NCBI GenBank assembly: GCA_010015655.1 | Contig: ML976710.1 | Location: 244,826 to 308,825 of the forward strand | Direction of reading: 5' to 3' | Source: Bimuria novae-zelandiae CBS 107.79 | Lineage: Eukaryota > Ascomycota > Dothideomycetes > Pleosporales > Didymosphaeriaceae | DNA: 64,000 nt | In this document: positions 53,764-64,000 of the stretch, piece by piece | Layout of the letters: every line of letters starts with the position of its first letter | Position numbering within the stretch: position 1 is the first letter of the stretch | The notes under the pieces: generated by a model | The model's input: only the letters and a program-made list of their open reading frames with translations | Told to the model about the DNA's origin: nothing | Databases searched by the model: none | Program-made: the position numbers and the translations under genes

Positions 53764-54666
53764 TTAAGAAAGGAGCGTGGCCGGCGACGATTTACTTGGC
53801 GGCTTGTGCTTTGTGTTGATCTTCCACCTTTTGGCGAGGTGGGCCAACTGAGCCTGCTGCTCTGACGTGGGGTGCTCGCCTGCGGTCTCTATGATCTTCC
53901 AGTACTCAGCGGCCCCTTTCTTCTGCTCTTCACTTGGACGCCCGCTGGTCGTGAACTTGGGCTTCTCGGCCTTCTTCGCTAGACCTTTGCCTTTCTCGAC
54001 ACGTGGGGTCTTATCGCGGCTGCCCACCTTACGACCACGCTTCTTGACTGGCCGTGCCTCCTCTTGAGGTGCCGCAAAGCCCTGAGTGGCGGGGGCAGCG
54101 GCCTGAACGCTCTGAATGTTATGAGGCGGGTCCCACCCAACCTGCTGAAAAGGGGCTGCCATTCTCCCATAGCCGTTCCCGTAGCCGTTGGCTTGGCCGC
54201 CCTGATGGAACGGCGGCTGCTCGGCGGCAAGGTTTTGATAATTCAGGAACTGTTGCTCGTTCCCGGGGATGCTCTGGCCCATCTGTGGCGCAGAGAGGTA
54301 AGGGCTGACCGGGAGCTGTGACATGTTCTCGGCGATGTTGTTGCCCATATAGGTCGCGGCCGCAGTGAGCTGAGGCGCGACGGGGATCTGTGGCCCGATC
54401 CCGTTCAAGTCCTGCTGCTGGGGCTGCTGCTCCCAGCTAGGACGGGCAAAGGCGTGCTCCCGTTCGCCTTGAGGTTGCGGGGCCGCTGCCCCGGGCAGGT
54501 TGAAGCACTCTTGAAGCTCAGGGACGGGGTCCCAGAGCGTGGGCTCCGCGACGCCAGTCTGAGAGCCTGGCTGCGCAAGCTGCAGCTGGTCGAGCGCCTC
54601 GAACCCTTGAGCAGTGCACCAAGCTTCGTGCGGGTCCGAGACGCACATAAGGCAAACGGAAGACAT
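53764..54666 (-). CDS. Unrecognised Gln/Pro-rich protein with AT-hook-like motif
   Basis: A single-exon frame of 300 aa from ATG 54666. The N-terminus has clustered Cys (CLMCVSDPHEAWC). The middle (about 45-200) is low complexity, rich in Gln, Pro, Ala, Gly and Asn (e.g. GGQANGYGNGYGRM). At about 207-222 lies KKRGRKVGSRDKTPR, resembling an AT-hook (RGRK core) inside a basic patch. The C-terminal 60 residues are more ordered and helical (SEEQKKGAAEYWKIIETAG...QAQLAHLAKRWKIN). These traits suggest a nuclear, AT-rich-DNA-binding or scaffold protein. I do not recognise an orthologue. It is the last gene before the right-hand transposon block. The frame is intact and codon use looks real. Confidence 0.65.
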   Translation of the reverse strand: MSSVCLMCVSDPHEAWCTAQGFEALDQLQLAQPGSQTGVAEPTLWDPVPELQECFNLPGAAAPQPQGEREHAFARPSWEQQPQQQDLNGIGPQIPVAPQLTAAATYMGNNIAENMSQLPVSPYLSAPQMGQSIPGNEQQFLNYQNLAAEQPPFHQGGQANGYGNGYGRMAAPFQQVGWDPPHNIQSVQAAAPATQGFAAPQEEARPVKKRGRKVGSRDKTPRVEKGKGLAKKAEKPKFTTSGRPSEEQKKGAAEYWKIIETAGEHPTSEQQAQLAHLAKRWKINTKHKPPSKSSPATLLS

Positions 54667-56635
54667 TTTGACTGCTCCTGTCGATACTCGAAGAGGTGAG
54701 GGGAGGGGATATGTGAAGAGGGACTAAGGCGTGTCTTGACAAGAGCTTGGAAACTTTGAAGATACTATGAAAGGCCCGGGGTGGTGCTGAAGCGCTTGGA
54801 AGATGAGATGGGATGGAAAGAAAGATATATTGGAGCTGCGTGGCCGACATATATTTATGGAAACGGCTATCGTGGTACAAGGGTCCTCAACGAAAGAAGG
54901 GCATGGAAGCATGAGTCTGCTCGGAGCGGTGATTCTATGGCCCGAAGAGCACGCACGCTGGTGATTTGCGACCGGAACCACAGAATTGAGTGACTCAGCC
55001 TTCGCACTGTGCTCTCTATGGCTCGCTTTGGGACGACAAAAAAAACCAGCGCATGAGAACAGCTTCATTTTGCAGCAAAGAGAGGGCATATCACGTGGGA
55101 GCAAGCGCATCATTCTGGCTAGACGTGATACAGTGGGAAGAATATAAAACGGCATTTCAACAGTTGGCTCAACGGCTTCCTGGGGTTGCCGTTATCTGAT
55201 GGAAAACCGCTCAGGTCCCTTGGGTGAGATATTGAACGTATAATGGTTGTACCAGACTCGAGAGAGGCACAAACCATAACTGCCAGGCACGCCTACTTGG
55301 CACCAACCGACTATCAGCTTCCTTGGAGGCCATAGCATTGATATCAAAATGCAAATTTTCTAGCGACGGTCAGTTTGGTGATCGGGAGCAGCACTAGGTT
55401 TTTCTGTGCAAAAAATTGCGGCAGCCCGTTGATACAGGACGGGAGCGGTTGAGCGGTATATGGGGGCAGAGAGCATGGGTCAAGATTATCGAGCATAGGA
55501 CACGAGTTACCATCTTGGTTGGAGGGTCGAGAATTTCGGGACGTAACTACCGAAGGTGCTTCGAACTTTATACATCTGAGGTCCTTATCCCGCTAGGTTC
55601 CATCAAGACCGCTTTGCAATATAGCTTTGTTGCTCGATGCCGGCAAGAGCATCGAAAGTGCGAGGGTGCGCGCGCTTAGTCTAAAGGGGCCACGAAGCGA
55701 CAAGGGAAGCGAGCAGCCACGCACATATCAACATATTAAAGAGAGCATCAAGGAGATTACACCGACTTGCTCGTCTGAATGCAAAGCCCCTTTTATCAGA
55801 GCCAGTATCAATGCCCAGTATCTCACAAGACGGCGTGGAATTGAGGAGTATGAACGAAATTTTGTAGGTATGTGCACCTACCGGTAGCGCCTAGCAACCT
55901 ACACCTGCCCTTTCCTTCCAATTTCGAAGAACACTTATCATCAACACAGCAAATCATTGCATTTTCTTTTCCAGCGAAACTCACCAAAGGACAGCAAAAT
56001 TAATCCAGTGCGACTTGAAACTATTCGGGACCGCCTACGAACGTCTAGCTCCGACGAATGGACATATCACGTCATAAACCGCCTCAAACTCGCGAGCGCA
56101 TTCCAGGCAGCTTCCCAACAGACATTTGGTCCCCCGGGGCCGCATCTTGAACTCCCCGATGCTTAGCGTGGTCACGTATCTTTTTCTTCACCTGGGCAAG
56201 ATGAACCATATGCAAGAAACACACGTGTACCATAAGCAAAGCTGCACTCGGTCGCTGGGCCTATCGGGTGTACAAGTAGCAGGTATCGCTGTATTGCCGA
56301 GATCTTGGATGCACTGCGCAGTAACAGCGAGTATGATATATAAATTCCTAATTTAAAGTACATACAGTTATAATTTTTGAGGCAGAACTAGCAGCTAACT
56401 TAACCTTAGCTTAATATATAATTACCCTTTTTGTCTAGAGTCTTTATGTTTTATTTAGGCCTTCTTTTGCTGCGTCCTAATAGATTTCATAGTCACGGTT
56501 TAGGTGTTCAGGTAAGCAAGATGCGTAAGCATACTCATAGGTTAAAGCAGCGACTAGAACAATAGTGTAGTAGATTATGTCGCCACCGCTAGCAGGGAGG
56601 ATGGCCGAACCGCACCGGCCAGGAGCTTATAGATA
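54667..56635. other. Gene-poor transition into the right transposon block
   Basis: About 2 kb with no supported gene. Several short frames (54724-55155 minus, 55416-55679, 55627-55887 and 55957-56166 plus) lack domains and overlap each other. To about 56340 base composition is ordinary. Beyond it the DNA turns TA-rich and RIP-like up to the TA (56634-56635) that flanks the Tc1-type element. The left end (54667 to about 54900) must hold the promoter of the Gln-rich gene. Confidence 0.5.
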
Positions 56636-58378
56636 CAAAGGGTAATCTCAATAAAGTCGGCCGTCATGTGACTTGCCAAGAAGCTAGCGCGTCATTAGCG
56701 GAACAGAGTCTCTAAGCCTCCGAGCCTCTAAGAGCTCTGTAGAGCGTTAACACCTACACTTTAACCTTACGTTTCTTACTTAATATGGCTTTAAATTCTA
56801 CTAAAAAAAAGCTCTTGATTGCTTTTAGAAGCCTAGCTAGCTGCTATCGTCGTTCTTAGGATAAAATACAACCTTACTTTCCCAGAAATCGCCACTAATT
56901 TGGGTATAACTAACCACGCCTGTGGTAAGGCATTTCGACGCGTTAAAGGCGCCGCAAAGGGCGACTCACTGCAGGAATTGCTAGCTGCAACACCTACAGT
57001 CAAGCAGTCTCCTCCTGGCAGACCTGTAAAGGTACGCGATGGCTCTACGCTGAGCGCAAGACTACGGCATGACATCATCGTATATGGCACCTACCGGGTG
57101 CATAACGCTGTCAGAGACCTCTGCGCAGAAGCTAGTATTACACTTAGTAAGAATATAGTCTATAAAATTGCTAGGAAGCACCGCGACGAGCAGCACCTAT
57201 ACGTAATAATTTATAAAGTACAACCTAAAAAACTAGCGCTTAGTAGTAATAACAAGGACTAGCGACTATAGTACTATACCTAGCTTAAGGCTTAATATAA
57301 CCTACACTTTCCACGCATTATATTCGTCTGCTATAATAAGACTTCTAAGTCTATTAGCAGGAGCAATATACGTGGCGGAAAGTAGAGGATTTTAAGACTA
57401 GTTAGATAAAATAGTAACGTCTACGCACTGCCTGCAACGCCACCTAAATTTAGTCTTATAATTTATACTACTACTTTAACTAATACTACTTACTCTTATT
57501 AACGCCCTTGCGTTATTTAGGCTTAAGATAATAATAAAAGCCACGAGGACCTTATATAACGCGTCTCCTATATAAATAATATAGTAAAGAAGACTTTTAA
57601 GGTTAAACGCTCTCGCGCGACTGTCGCTAGCACTAATAAAAAGTAGTAACTATAAAAAATTAACTGTAATATTACCTATAATAATAGTTAACGCTAAGCT
57701 ACTAATAAGGCTATTAGTAAAAAGGGTGGAGCTCTCCGCGCAGGTATTAAGAAACCTTTTACTATTAAAAAGTTCTTTAAAATAGAGGAGTTTATATACA
57801 ACGGAGGGAAGGGCATGAATGGCATCTAGTACGTAGAGAACATACTTAAGAAACACCTATTCCCTTATTACTACGCTATACGCGATAATAACCTAGGCAT
57901 AGCTATTTATTTAATTTAAGATAACGTTTGCCTACACTTACTAGGTCTCTAGTACTGCCAGCTAGAAATTAAAGCTCTAGGAATTAAGTTTGGCCCTCAG
58001 CCTCCCAATTCACCCGACTTACACCTAATTAAGCGCTGTTTTGGGCGTCTAGAAGGTTTTTTGGCAAGTTACGAATGCCTATTAAGTTCTAAGGAGGCCA
58101 AAAAGGCTGCAGAACAGTACATAAAGGAGGTCTGGCAAGGTGATGAGACACTCAGGCAGTATATGGCCGAAAAGCTTCATCCTACCTACTTTATGCGCGT
58201 TGCAGAGCTCTGCGAGGGCGCAGGTGGCCAGAACAACTTTACAGCATAATTAGAACATCTTATTTGGGTGTATTTGCTTATACTTTAGATGGAATCAAGA
58301 TGCGCGACTTTTGAAGTTGCTACCCCTGCAGGAATCCCTGCTGCACGTGACGGCCGACTTTATTGAGATTACCCTTTG
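56636..58378 (+). mobile_element. Tc1/mariner DNA transposon, RIP-inactivated
   Basis: 1743 bp with terminal inverted repeats beginning CAAAGGGTAATCTCAATAAA. They are identical for 31 bp and, after one T/C mismatch, match for three more; TA duplications lie at 56634-56635 and 58379-58380. The outer parts (56636-57110 and 58030-58378) keep CA/TG content; only the middle (about 57150-58020) is strongly RIP-mutated. This differs in terminal sequence and transposase type from the pogo/Fot element at 15073. Confidence 0.94.
56784..58249 (+). pseudogene. Tc1-type (DDE_3) transposase, broken
   Basis: The probable start is ATG 56784 (MALNSTKKKLLIAFR), soon broken by a TAG and a frame change near 56855-56880. 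From about 56870 the frame is open to TAG 57260-57262 and reads a paired-like HTH (FPEIATNLGITNHACGKAFRRVKG) and GRPVKVRDGSTLSARLRHDI. A stop-rich middle follows with the remains of a first catalytic Asp region (IIFVCYNKTSKS, Asp now Asn). The C-terminal part 58061-58249 is open again after the hallmark PPNSPDL and ends GGQNNFTA. It is non-functional. Confidence 0.88.
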
Positions 58379-58719
58379 TATTTCGAAGTGCGTAGATAAT
58401 AAGTGGGTAGAGGTACATGTGGCACAGCTCACGATATCGCCACTTTTTAAGCTACATATATCCCCTGTAAGCCGTTAACACCTATTAAGTAAGCGTCTTT
58501 CTCAGCGACCGTGCGCTCAGAATAACCGAAGTGCAGAAACCGGAAACCAATACCGGTTAGAGACCGGTCTGAGAGAGAAAACCGATTTCGGGTGTGAGAG
58601 AAAACAGCGAGAACTCAATTTGTGGAGAAAGAGGAGGGAATTTTCAAATAAGGGAGGGAAGCGTAATAGAGACAGGGGAGAGTGACGCGCGCGCGACGCG
58701 CTAATTAGCCTAAACGCGT

Positions 58720-59990
58720 AGGAAAACTATAAAAGCTACTAAACTTTACCACGAGAACGCGTAGCACGAAAGCGATTTAAATAAGTCTAGTTACGTAGAT
58801 AAAGATAATTACGTTAACCTTAAGCCGCCTAGGGCCCTACAACCAAACTATATAAGAAGGATACCTAAAGGACTAGTTAGGGGTAAGGCGGTAAACAAAA
58901 ACGCGAAGCACACGAGGGCGCGTAGAGTTAAAGGCCAAAACCTAGAGAGAACGCTAGCAGCGATACTAGGCGCTTTAGAAGACCTTAGGGTAGATAATTT
59001 GGCACTAAAAGCGGACAACCAAGAGCTTAAGATAGTGGTTAAAGAGATAATAAAGGAGTTAGCTAATACTAAGGCACAGCTTGCAGATGCTAGGGCCTAA
59101 CTATTAGAACTTTTAGGCAAGTTAAGAACCTAAATAGTAACTAATAGTTTACTATCTTATGCAGACGTAGCACGCACGCTACTAAGTAGTTAACCTAATA
59201 ACTTACGTACCCTCTCTAAAATAGTAACACTAATAATAATAACTAACATACCCTACTGCACGATAGACACCTCTAGAGTAAAGGAGATAGATAGACAAGA
59301 GGCTTAGATAGGGAGGATCTAGGAAGCTATCGAGCGAGAGATTAAGACAATTAAGGGTAAAGAAAAATGGCGGTGCGCAGCAGTAGTAAAAGACCCTAAG
59401 GATACTAATAGGATTAGAATTTCGTGCAGGAGTAAGGAGGAGTTAAGGGAGGTTAAGGAAGTAGCACAAAAAACTACTGTAAGGAGCGTAAGAATCCTCC
59501 GCGATTAACTATACCTAGTATAGATAGATAACGCGAATCGCACTGCAGTCTTAAACAAGCGCAACGAAGTACGATAAGAGGCTACGTAAGCCTTAAGGGA
59601 GGAGAACAAGGTGCAGATTAAAAAGATAAACTAGCTAAGTAAAAAGAACTTAGGCAAGGCATACGGATCTATAGTTATATACGTAAAGAGAAGTAGCGAA
59701 GCGGCGCGGCTCCTCTAAGGATAATATTTCCACATTAACGGAGAATTAGTATACACTAGGGAGTTTAAGCCCCACGTAGGCCATGTGCAATACTATAAAT
59801 GTTAGTAACTAGGACATAAGGCCTTTGCATGCATAAGGTAATAGACCTACGTAAGGTGCGCAGTGCCAGGTTATTACTATAAAGAATATTAATCTAAAAT
59901 CCTAAAGTGTATACCTTGCGGAGGGCCCTACAAATCCTTCTCGAAGAACTGCTAGATACTACACCCCAGCCGTAATAAATAGACCGCTCC
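58720..59990 (+). pseudogene. LINE ORF1 (coiled coil and zinc knuckles), RIP-destroyed
   Basis: A frame with many stops can be followed. It has a basic start (RIPKGLVRGKAVNKNAKHTR), a coiled-coil-like Leu/Lys/Glu segment (near 58930-59120, ALEDLRVDNLALKADNQELK), a middle part (KWRCAAVVKDPKDTNRIRI) and a Cys-rich end at about 59790-59960. In that end CX2C-type knuckles are partly lost to Tyr or stop codons (YKC, LGHKAFAC, CAVPGYYYKEY, KCIPCGGPYKSFSKNC). ORF1 proteins of this type bind the element RNA. Confidence 0.75.
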
Positions 59991-60019
59991 AGATCTTCTA
60001 GCTTAATGTAGAAAAGCGG

Positions 60020-63000
60020 AGAGTGGTATAGCATAGTATAATAAACGACAAACAACTATAGTAATATAGTGTGCTAGCGATTGCGGAGCCCCACACACAA
60101 CGGAACAAGGAAGGCGAACTACTTACGACCCCTATAGGACACCTAAACTAGATAAAGCTTATACTAACAACACAAAAAGAGGGCAAATGGCCAATTCGGA
60201 GTATAATATAGATTAGAAGAGATATTAAGGCCAAATAAGTGGCGGTAAACTCATCAGACCTCACGGCAGCGGTACTACGGCTCTATAACAGACACCTCTT
60301 AGTCGTGTTAGTGTACGTAGAGGGCACGAATGCACGAGCGCTGGTAGACTCTATTAGCACGCTCTATGCCCTAATTTAGTAATAATGAAATTGTATACGG
60401 ACGCGCACAGATGTGATACTAGTTAGCGACTTTAATTAGCACGACGTATTATAGGGAGGAGATAATGTAATTGCATATTAAAGGGGAGAGGCAGACCCGA
60501 TTATTAATTTAATAGATAGTAATTACCTATAAAGCCTACTTCCGCGCGGCATAAAGACTTGGCACTATAGGGACTAAGAGAGCACGATTAACCTAGTGCT
60601 TGCTTCTATAGAACTGGCAGAGGACCTAGTGCGATGTAGAATACACAGGACTAACTATGGGTCCGATCACAGCGCGATTAAGACGATATTTAACGTGAAC
60701 ACACCGCCTTAAAGAGACAAGGGGAGGCTCCTTTTTAAGAACGCACTATAGGAAGAGATAAGATAAAAGATTATAAGGACACTACTTACTAAACTAGTAA
60801 TAAGGGATACTTAATATTAGGCAGACTGTCTAATAGAGGCAGTACTTAAGGCGGTCTATAGCCTTACCCTAATAGTAAAGCCGTTACTATATATAAGAAG
60901 GTGGTGGACGTCGGATCTGACCTAGCTACGAAGGGTACACACGTATTAGAGAAACTAGGCGAGGGCGCAACGTCGGGCTGGCCGACTTAACCTAGCTATA
61001 GAAGAGAAAGTAAAAGAGGTGGCAAAATAGTTTCACGATATAGCACGGCGATAGCGAAAGTCCTATTAGGACAACTTCCTTGCAGAAGACGGCAATATAT
61101 AGAAAGCCGCCTAATACCTCTAGCCAGGCAAAAAGGCAGAATTCGGCAAAACCCCGCCCCTAACTAGGGAAGATGGGACTATAACTAAGGGACTGTAAGA
61201 GCAAGCGGAGGAGATGCTCTTTGTTTTTTTTCTACCACTACTAGAAATGATTAAGGAGGAGGGAGAGAGACACTAAAGAAGGCAACTACCTATGCCACCG
61301 CTAAACGTAGAAGAGATAGAATAGGTAGTAAATAAGGCAAAACTATGGAAAGCGCCTGGCGAAGACAGTCTACCAGCGGGAGTATAGAAACAAATATAAC
61401 TAGTAGTAAAATAGGACGTACTGCGCCTGTTCTAAACGTCTATTAATAAGGGTTAACTACTAACTTAGTGGTTAAACGCCAGGATTATCCCCCTAAAAAA
61501 GCCTAGGAAAGATAACTACACTAAAGTAAAGGCGTAGCGACTAATCTTATTACTATTAACACTAGGAAAGATAATGGAAGCGGTGCTCGTAGAAAGGATA
61601 TTGTATATGGTAGAGGAGCATGGCCTCCTCCCCACGAACCACTTTAGGGCTAGAAAGAAGCGTTTAGCCAAATAAGCGCTGCTAGTGCTGTAAAAGTATA
61701 TATATTAAGCATAGAGGCAGCGGAAGGTGCTTAGCCTTATTAGCTTTAATATTAAAGGTGCATATAATGGTGTGTGTAAGAATAGGCTAATACAGAGGCT
61801 ACGCGCTAGAGGGATCCCCTAAATTCTAACGTGTTAGGTGGACGCCTTCTGCTTGGAGCGAACAGCGAACATTGTGATAAATGGACTGTTATTAGAGAAG
61901 AGAGACCTGCCACAGGCAGGGCTGCCGTAGGGCTTACCACTATTGCCTATCCTCTTTCTCTTCTTTAACGCCGATCTTGTCCAGGGCTAGATTAACAGGG
62001 ATAAGGGGTTAATTATATTTATAGATAACTTTAGCGTATAGGTAACAGGTCGCTTAGCCGTAGATAACTACGAGGGGCTCTAAAAGATTATTAGCTACGC
62101 AAGTAGCTAGGAAAAGTAGAGCAGTGCAACCTTTAAGGTGGATAAAATAACGCTAATATACTTTACACGGAACAAGGGGCGGACCTGCACCTAACTAATT
62201 AGAGTAAAAGGCTAAAAAGTTAAGCTAGTAGACAAGGCAAAGATACTAGGGGCTATTATAGATGTAGAGCTCTGATACAAGAAGCATGTGGTAAGAGCAG
62301 CGACGCGAGGACTAAAAGCGGCGATGGCACTTTCCTGGTTAAAGAACCTGTTACCTTGGATAGCTCGATAGCTGTTTAGAGCTATAGTGGAACTAGTCGT
62401 GGACTACGCATCTTGTGTATGGCAGCACGTAGTTAAGTATACCCCCTTAGTATTCTAGAATATCCAGAGGATAGGTGCAAAGGCCATTATTAGCTACTTT
62501 TGGATAATAGCTACAGTAATCGCAGAGGCCGAAGCAGGCATACATGCAGTGATAGAACAGTATAGCTACAAAGTAATAAAGCTTTGGGTTAACATCCACT
62601 CCCTGCCTAGGACGAACCTGCTAACATAGTTACGTTTTAAGCTATTTGCAAGGTTTATTTTACCCCTCTAGATAATAGCCTTAGCGCATGAAGATATAGA
62701 CACTAGCCACATAGAAATAATTATACTATATGTAATCAGCCCGTGGAGCAAACGCATCACGACAACGGCAGAGCCAGACTTAGAGAAGGCTACAGCACTA
62801 GTACACTAAGAGGATAGAATAAAGATTATAACTAGCACGTTAGCGCGCCGTGGCAACGTCGGAGCAGGGTGGGTGACACTAGACACCTAGGATAATAGGA
62901 TAAATAAACCCCGCACTAGCTCTGCTATCCTAGGCCTAAGGGAAGAGTAGAACCCGTATATAGTAGAACTATTTGCTATTGCAGGAGCGCTAGAGGCTCT

Positions 63001-63799
63001 AGGGAAACCGCACCGAAGGCGAATTATAATCTTTATAAGAAACCTGGCCGCCCTTCAGGTGGTTCGCCAGCCAAAGAGACAGTTAGGATAACACATTATC
63101 TAAAGAATCTACCGCACAATCCAGGACCTGGAGATGCTAGAAAACAAAGTAGATCTTATATAGATTATAGTGAAATGCAGCAACGCTCTTACAGACGAAG
63201 CGAAGAAAGTGGTAAAGAGGACTACGCAGGAGGGTAGTACGCCACCTATATAATAGCTTTAAGCTAAATTAACTGTTATTAACACGATAATGGCAAAAGC
63301 ACAAGTAAAAAGGACTTTACTAGACGGCACAGGTGCATATAGCAAGCGGATAGATGTAGCACTACCAGGATAATATACCCGCAAGTTATACGATAACCTT
63401 AGCAGATAAGAAGCAATCGTGTTAGCATAGCTACGCACAGGGATAATACGGCTAAACGCATATCTCTACTAGATTAGAGTAGCGGATTCTAGGGCATGTG
63501 CGTGTGATTACACGGAAATACCTAAGCACTTCCTCTTCTAATGCGCGCGATGGGACACGCTTAGGGAATAAATGCTAGAGTAATTAGACACGCTAAGGGG
63601 AAGCCTCTTATTCTACCTTAGAGGGAGAGCAAAGACAGATCTAGCGAAGACATGGACACCGAGTATAGAGGTAGTGAAAGCGACAATTCGATACGCGATA
63701 GTGACAAAACGCCTAAAAATAGTAAGCGGAACGTAGAAGGAAAAGACTAACCCTCTTACTTAGTAGGTTCTGCTTTATTTGCCGAAGAAGGGACACTAA
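60020..63799 (+). pseudogene. LINE ORF2 (endonuclease, reverse transcriptase, RNase H), RIP-destroyed
   Basis: Endonuclease: VLAIAEPH, VSDFN and the catalytic YGSDHSAI (about 60655-60680). Reverse transcriptase: RLILLLLTLGKIMEAVLVERI, SFNIKGAYNGV, GLPQG-like (QAGLP, stop, GLPLLPILF), and the catalytic box reading FIDNFSV (62018-62038), where Asp-Asp is now Asp-Asn. RNase H-like segment near 62970-63120 (VELFAIAGALEAL), then a C-terminal Cys/His zone (ACACDYTEIPKHFLF). Stops are TAG/TAA throughout. Domain order matches Tad1/I-type elements. Confidence 0.85.
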
Positions 63800-64000
63800 A
63801 CACTTAGGGGAACAGCCCTAAGACAACTTGCTACTAACTACTTAAGAGGGACTCTAGATATATAGAGTTAGGATAAACAGACACGAGGATGGTTATCTAT
63901 AGGGGCTAGAGGGAGTTAGGTCACTACTGTAAGCTCTGGTATGTAGTTAGCGTAAAAAGGCCCTTTAGGCGAGTGAGCCGGGCGTAATAAATCAATCAAT

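Larger units (their letters stand above)
58500..64000 (+). mobile_element. Non-LTR retrotransposon (LINE, Tad1/I-like), RIP-inactivated
   Basis: A long plus-strand element with an ORF1 of coiled-coil and zinc-knuckle type, then an ORF2 with APE endonuclease, reverse transcriptase and RNase H. That order is typical of fungal Tad1/I-group LINEs. No LTRs are seen. The left boundary is uncertain (somewhere between 58381 and 58700; the plausible 5' leader starts near 58500). The right end shows AATAAATCAATCAAT, probably the start of a short tandem 3' tail, cut by the window edge. All frames are full of TAG/TAA, with CA/TG depletion. Confidence 0.88.

Noticed and set aside
54724..56166. Several 60-143 codon frames on both strands
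   Set aside because: They overlap each other, have no domains and lie in a transition zone towards repeat DNA.

Overview
The window is nuclear DNA of a filamentous ascomycete (Pezizomycotina). The genes have short introns of about 44-180 bp with GTAAGT/GTATGT donors and CTAAC-like branch points. The protein set is fungal: Tra1, TFIIIC Tfc1, a KRE2/MNT1-type mannosyltransferase, a Zn2Cys6 regulator and a rhamnogalacturonase. Sharply bounded AT-rich blocks full of repeat-induced point mutation (RIP) suggest a plant-associated Dothideomycete; that rank is my inference.

Layout. 1-11.56 kb is a transposon block. It holds a pogo/Fot-type transposase fragment, a doubtful small gene, a solo LTR, a complete Ty1/copia element (2191-8462, 261-bp LTRs, 5-bp target duplication), a second LTR-like segment and about 2.5 kb of unidentified RIP-mutated DNA. 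11.57-20.8 kb is a decaying margin: a gene with one in-frame TGA, a GH28 rhamnogalacturonase gene split by a 1.93-kb pogo/Fot element, a degenerate Cys-rich frame and an intact five-exon Zn2Cys6 factor. 21.6-52.5 kb is a dense housekeeping island: TRA1, TFC1, the PP2A B56 subunit gene, an ELO fatty-acid elongase, COX6, ADE6, a GT15 mannosyltransferase and a GCP5/Mod21-like gamma-tubulin complex gene. 53.4-54.7 kb holds a possible 58-aa membrane protein and an AT-hook-like Q/P-rich protein. 56.6-64 kb is a second transposon block: a Tc1/mariner element (56636-58378) and a RIP-mutated Tad1/I-like LINE reaching the window edge.

The housekeeping genes are not one pathway: they cover chromatin and Pol II co-activation, Pol III initiation, phosphatase control, very-long-chain fatty acids, respiration, purine synthesis, glycosylation and microtubule nucleation. 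They are separate transcription units, some in divergent pairs (TFC1/B56 gene, GT15/GCP5).

The strongest unusual signal is the pattern of RIP. Mutation is mostly CpA to TpA, so broken frames carry TAG/TAA rather than TGA. It saturates transposon interiors but largely spares their ends. In the copia element the 17 differences between the LTRs are perfectly polarised, each LTR being mutated only in the half facing the element interior. The pogo/Fot insertion is so clean that host sequence on both sides, including the split Tyr codon, is unmutated. I found no convincing tRNA, rRNA, CRISPR or wholly new multi-gene system. Coordinates of multi-exon genes span first to last coding base; introns were inferred by eye and are given in each entry.
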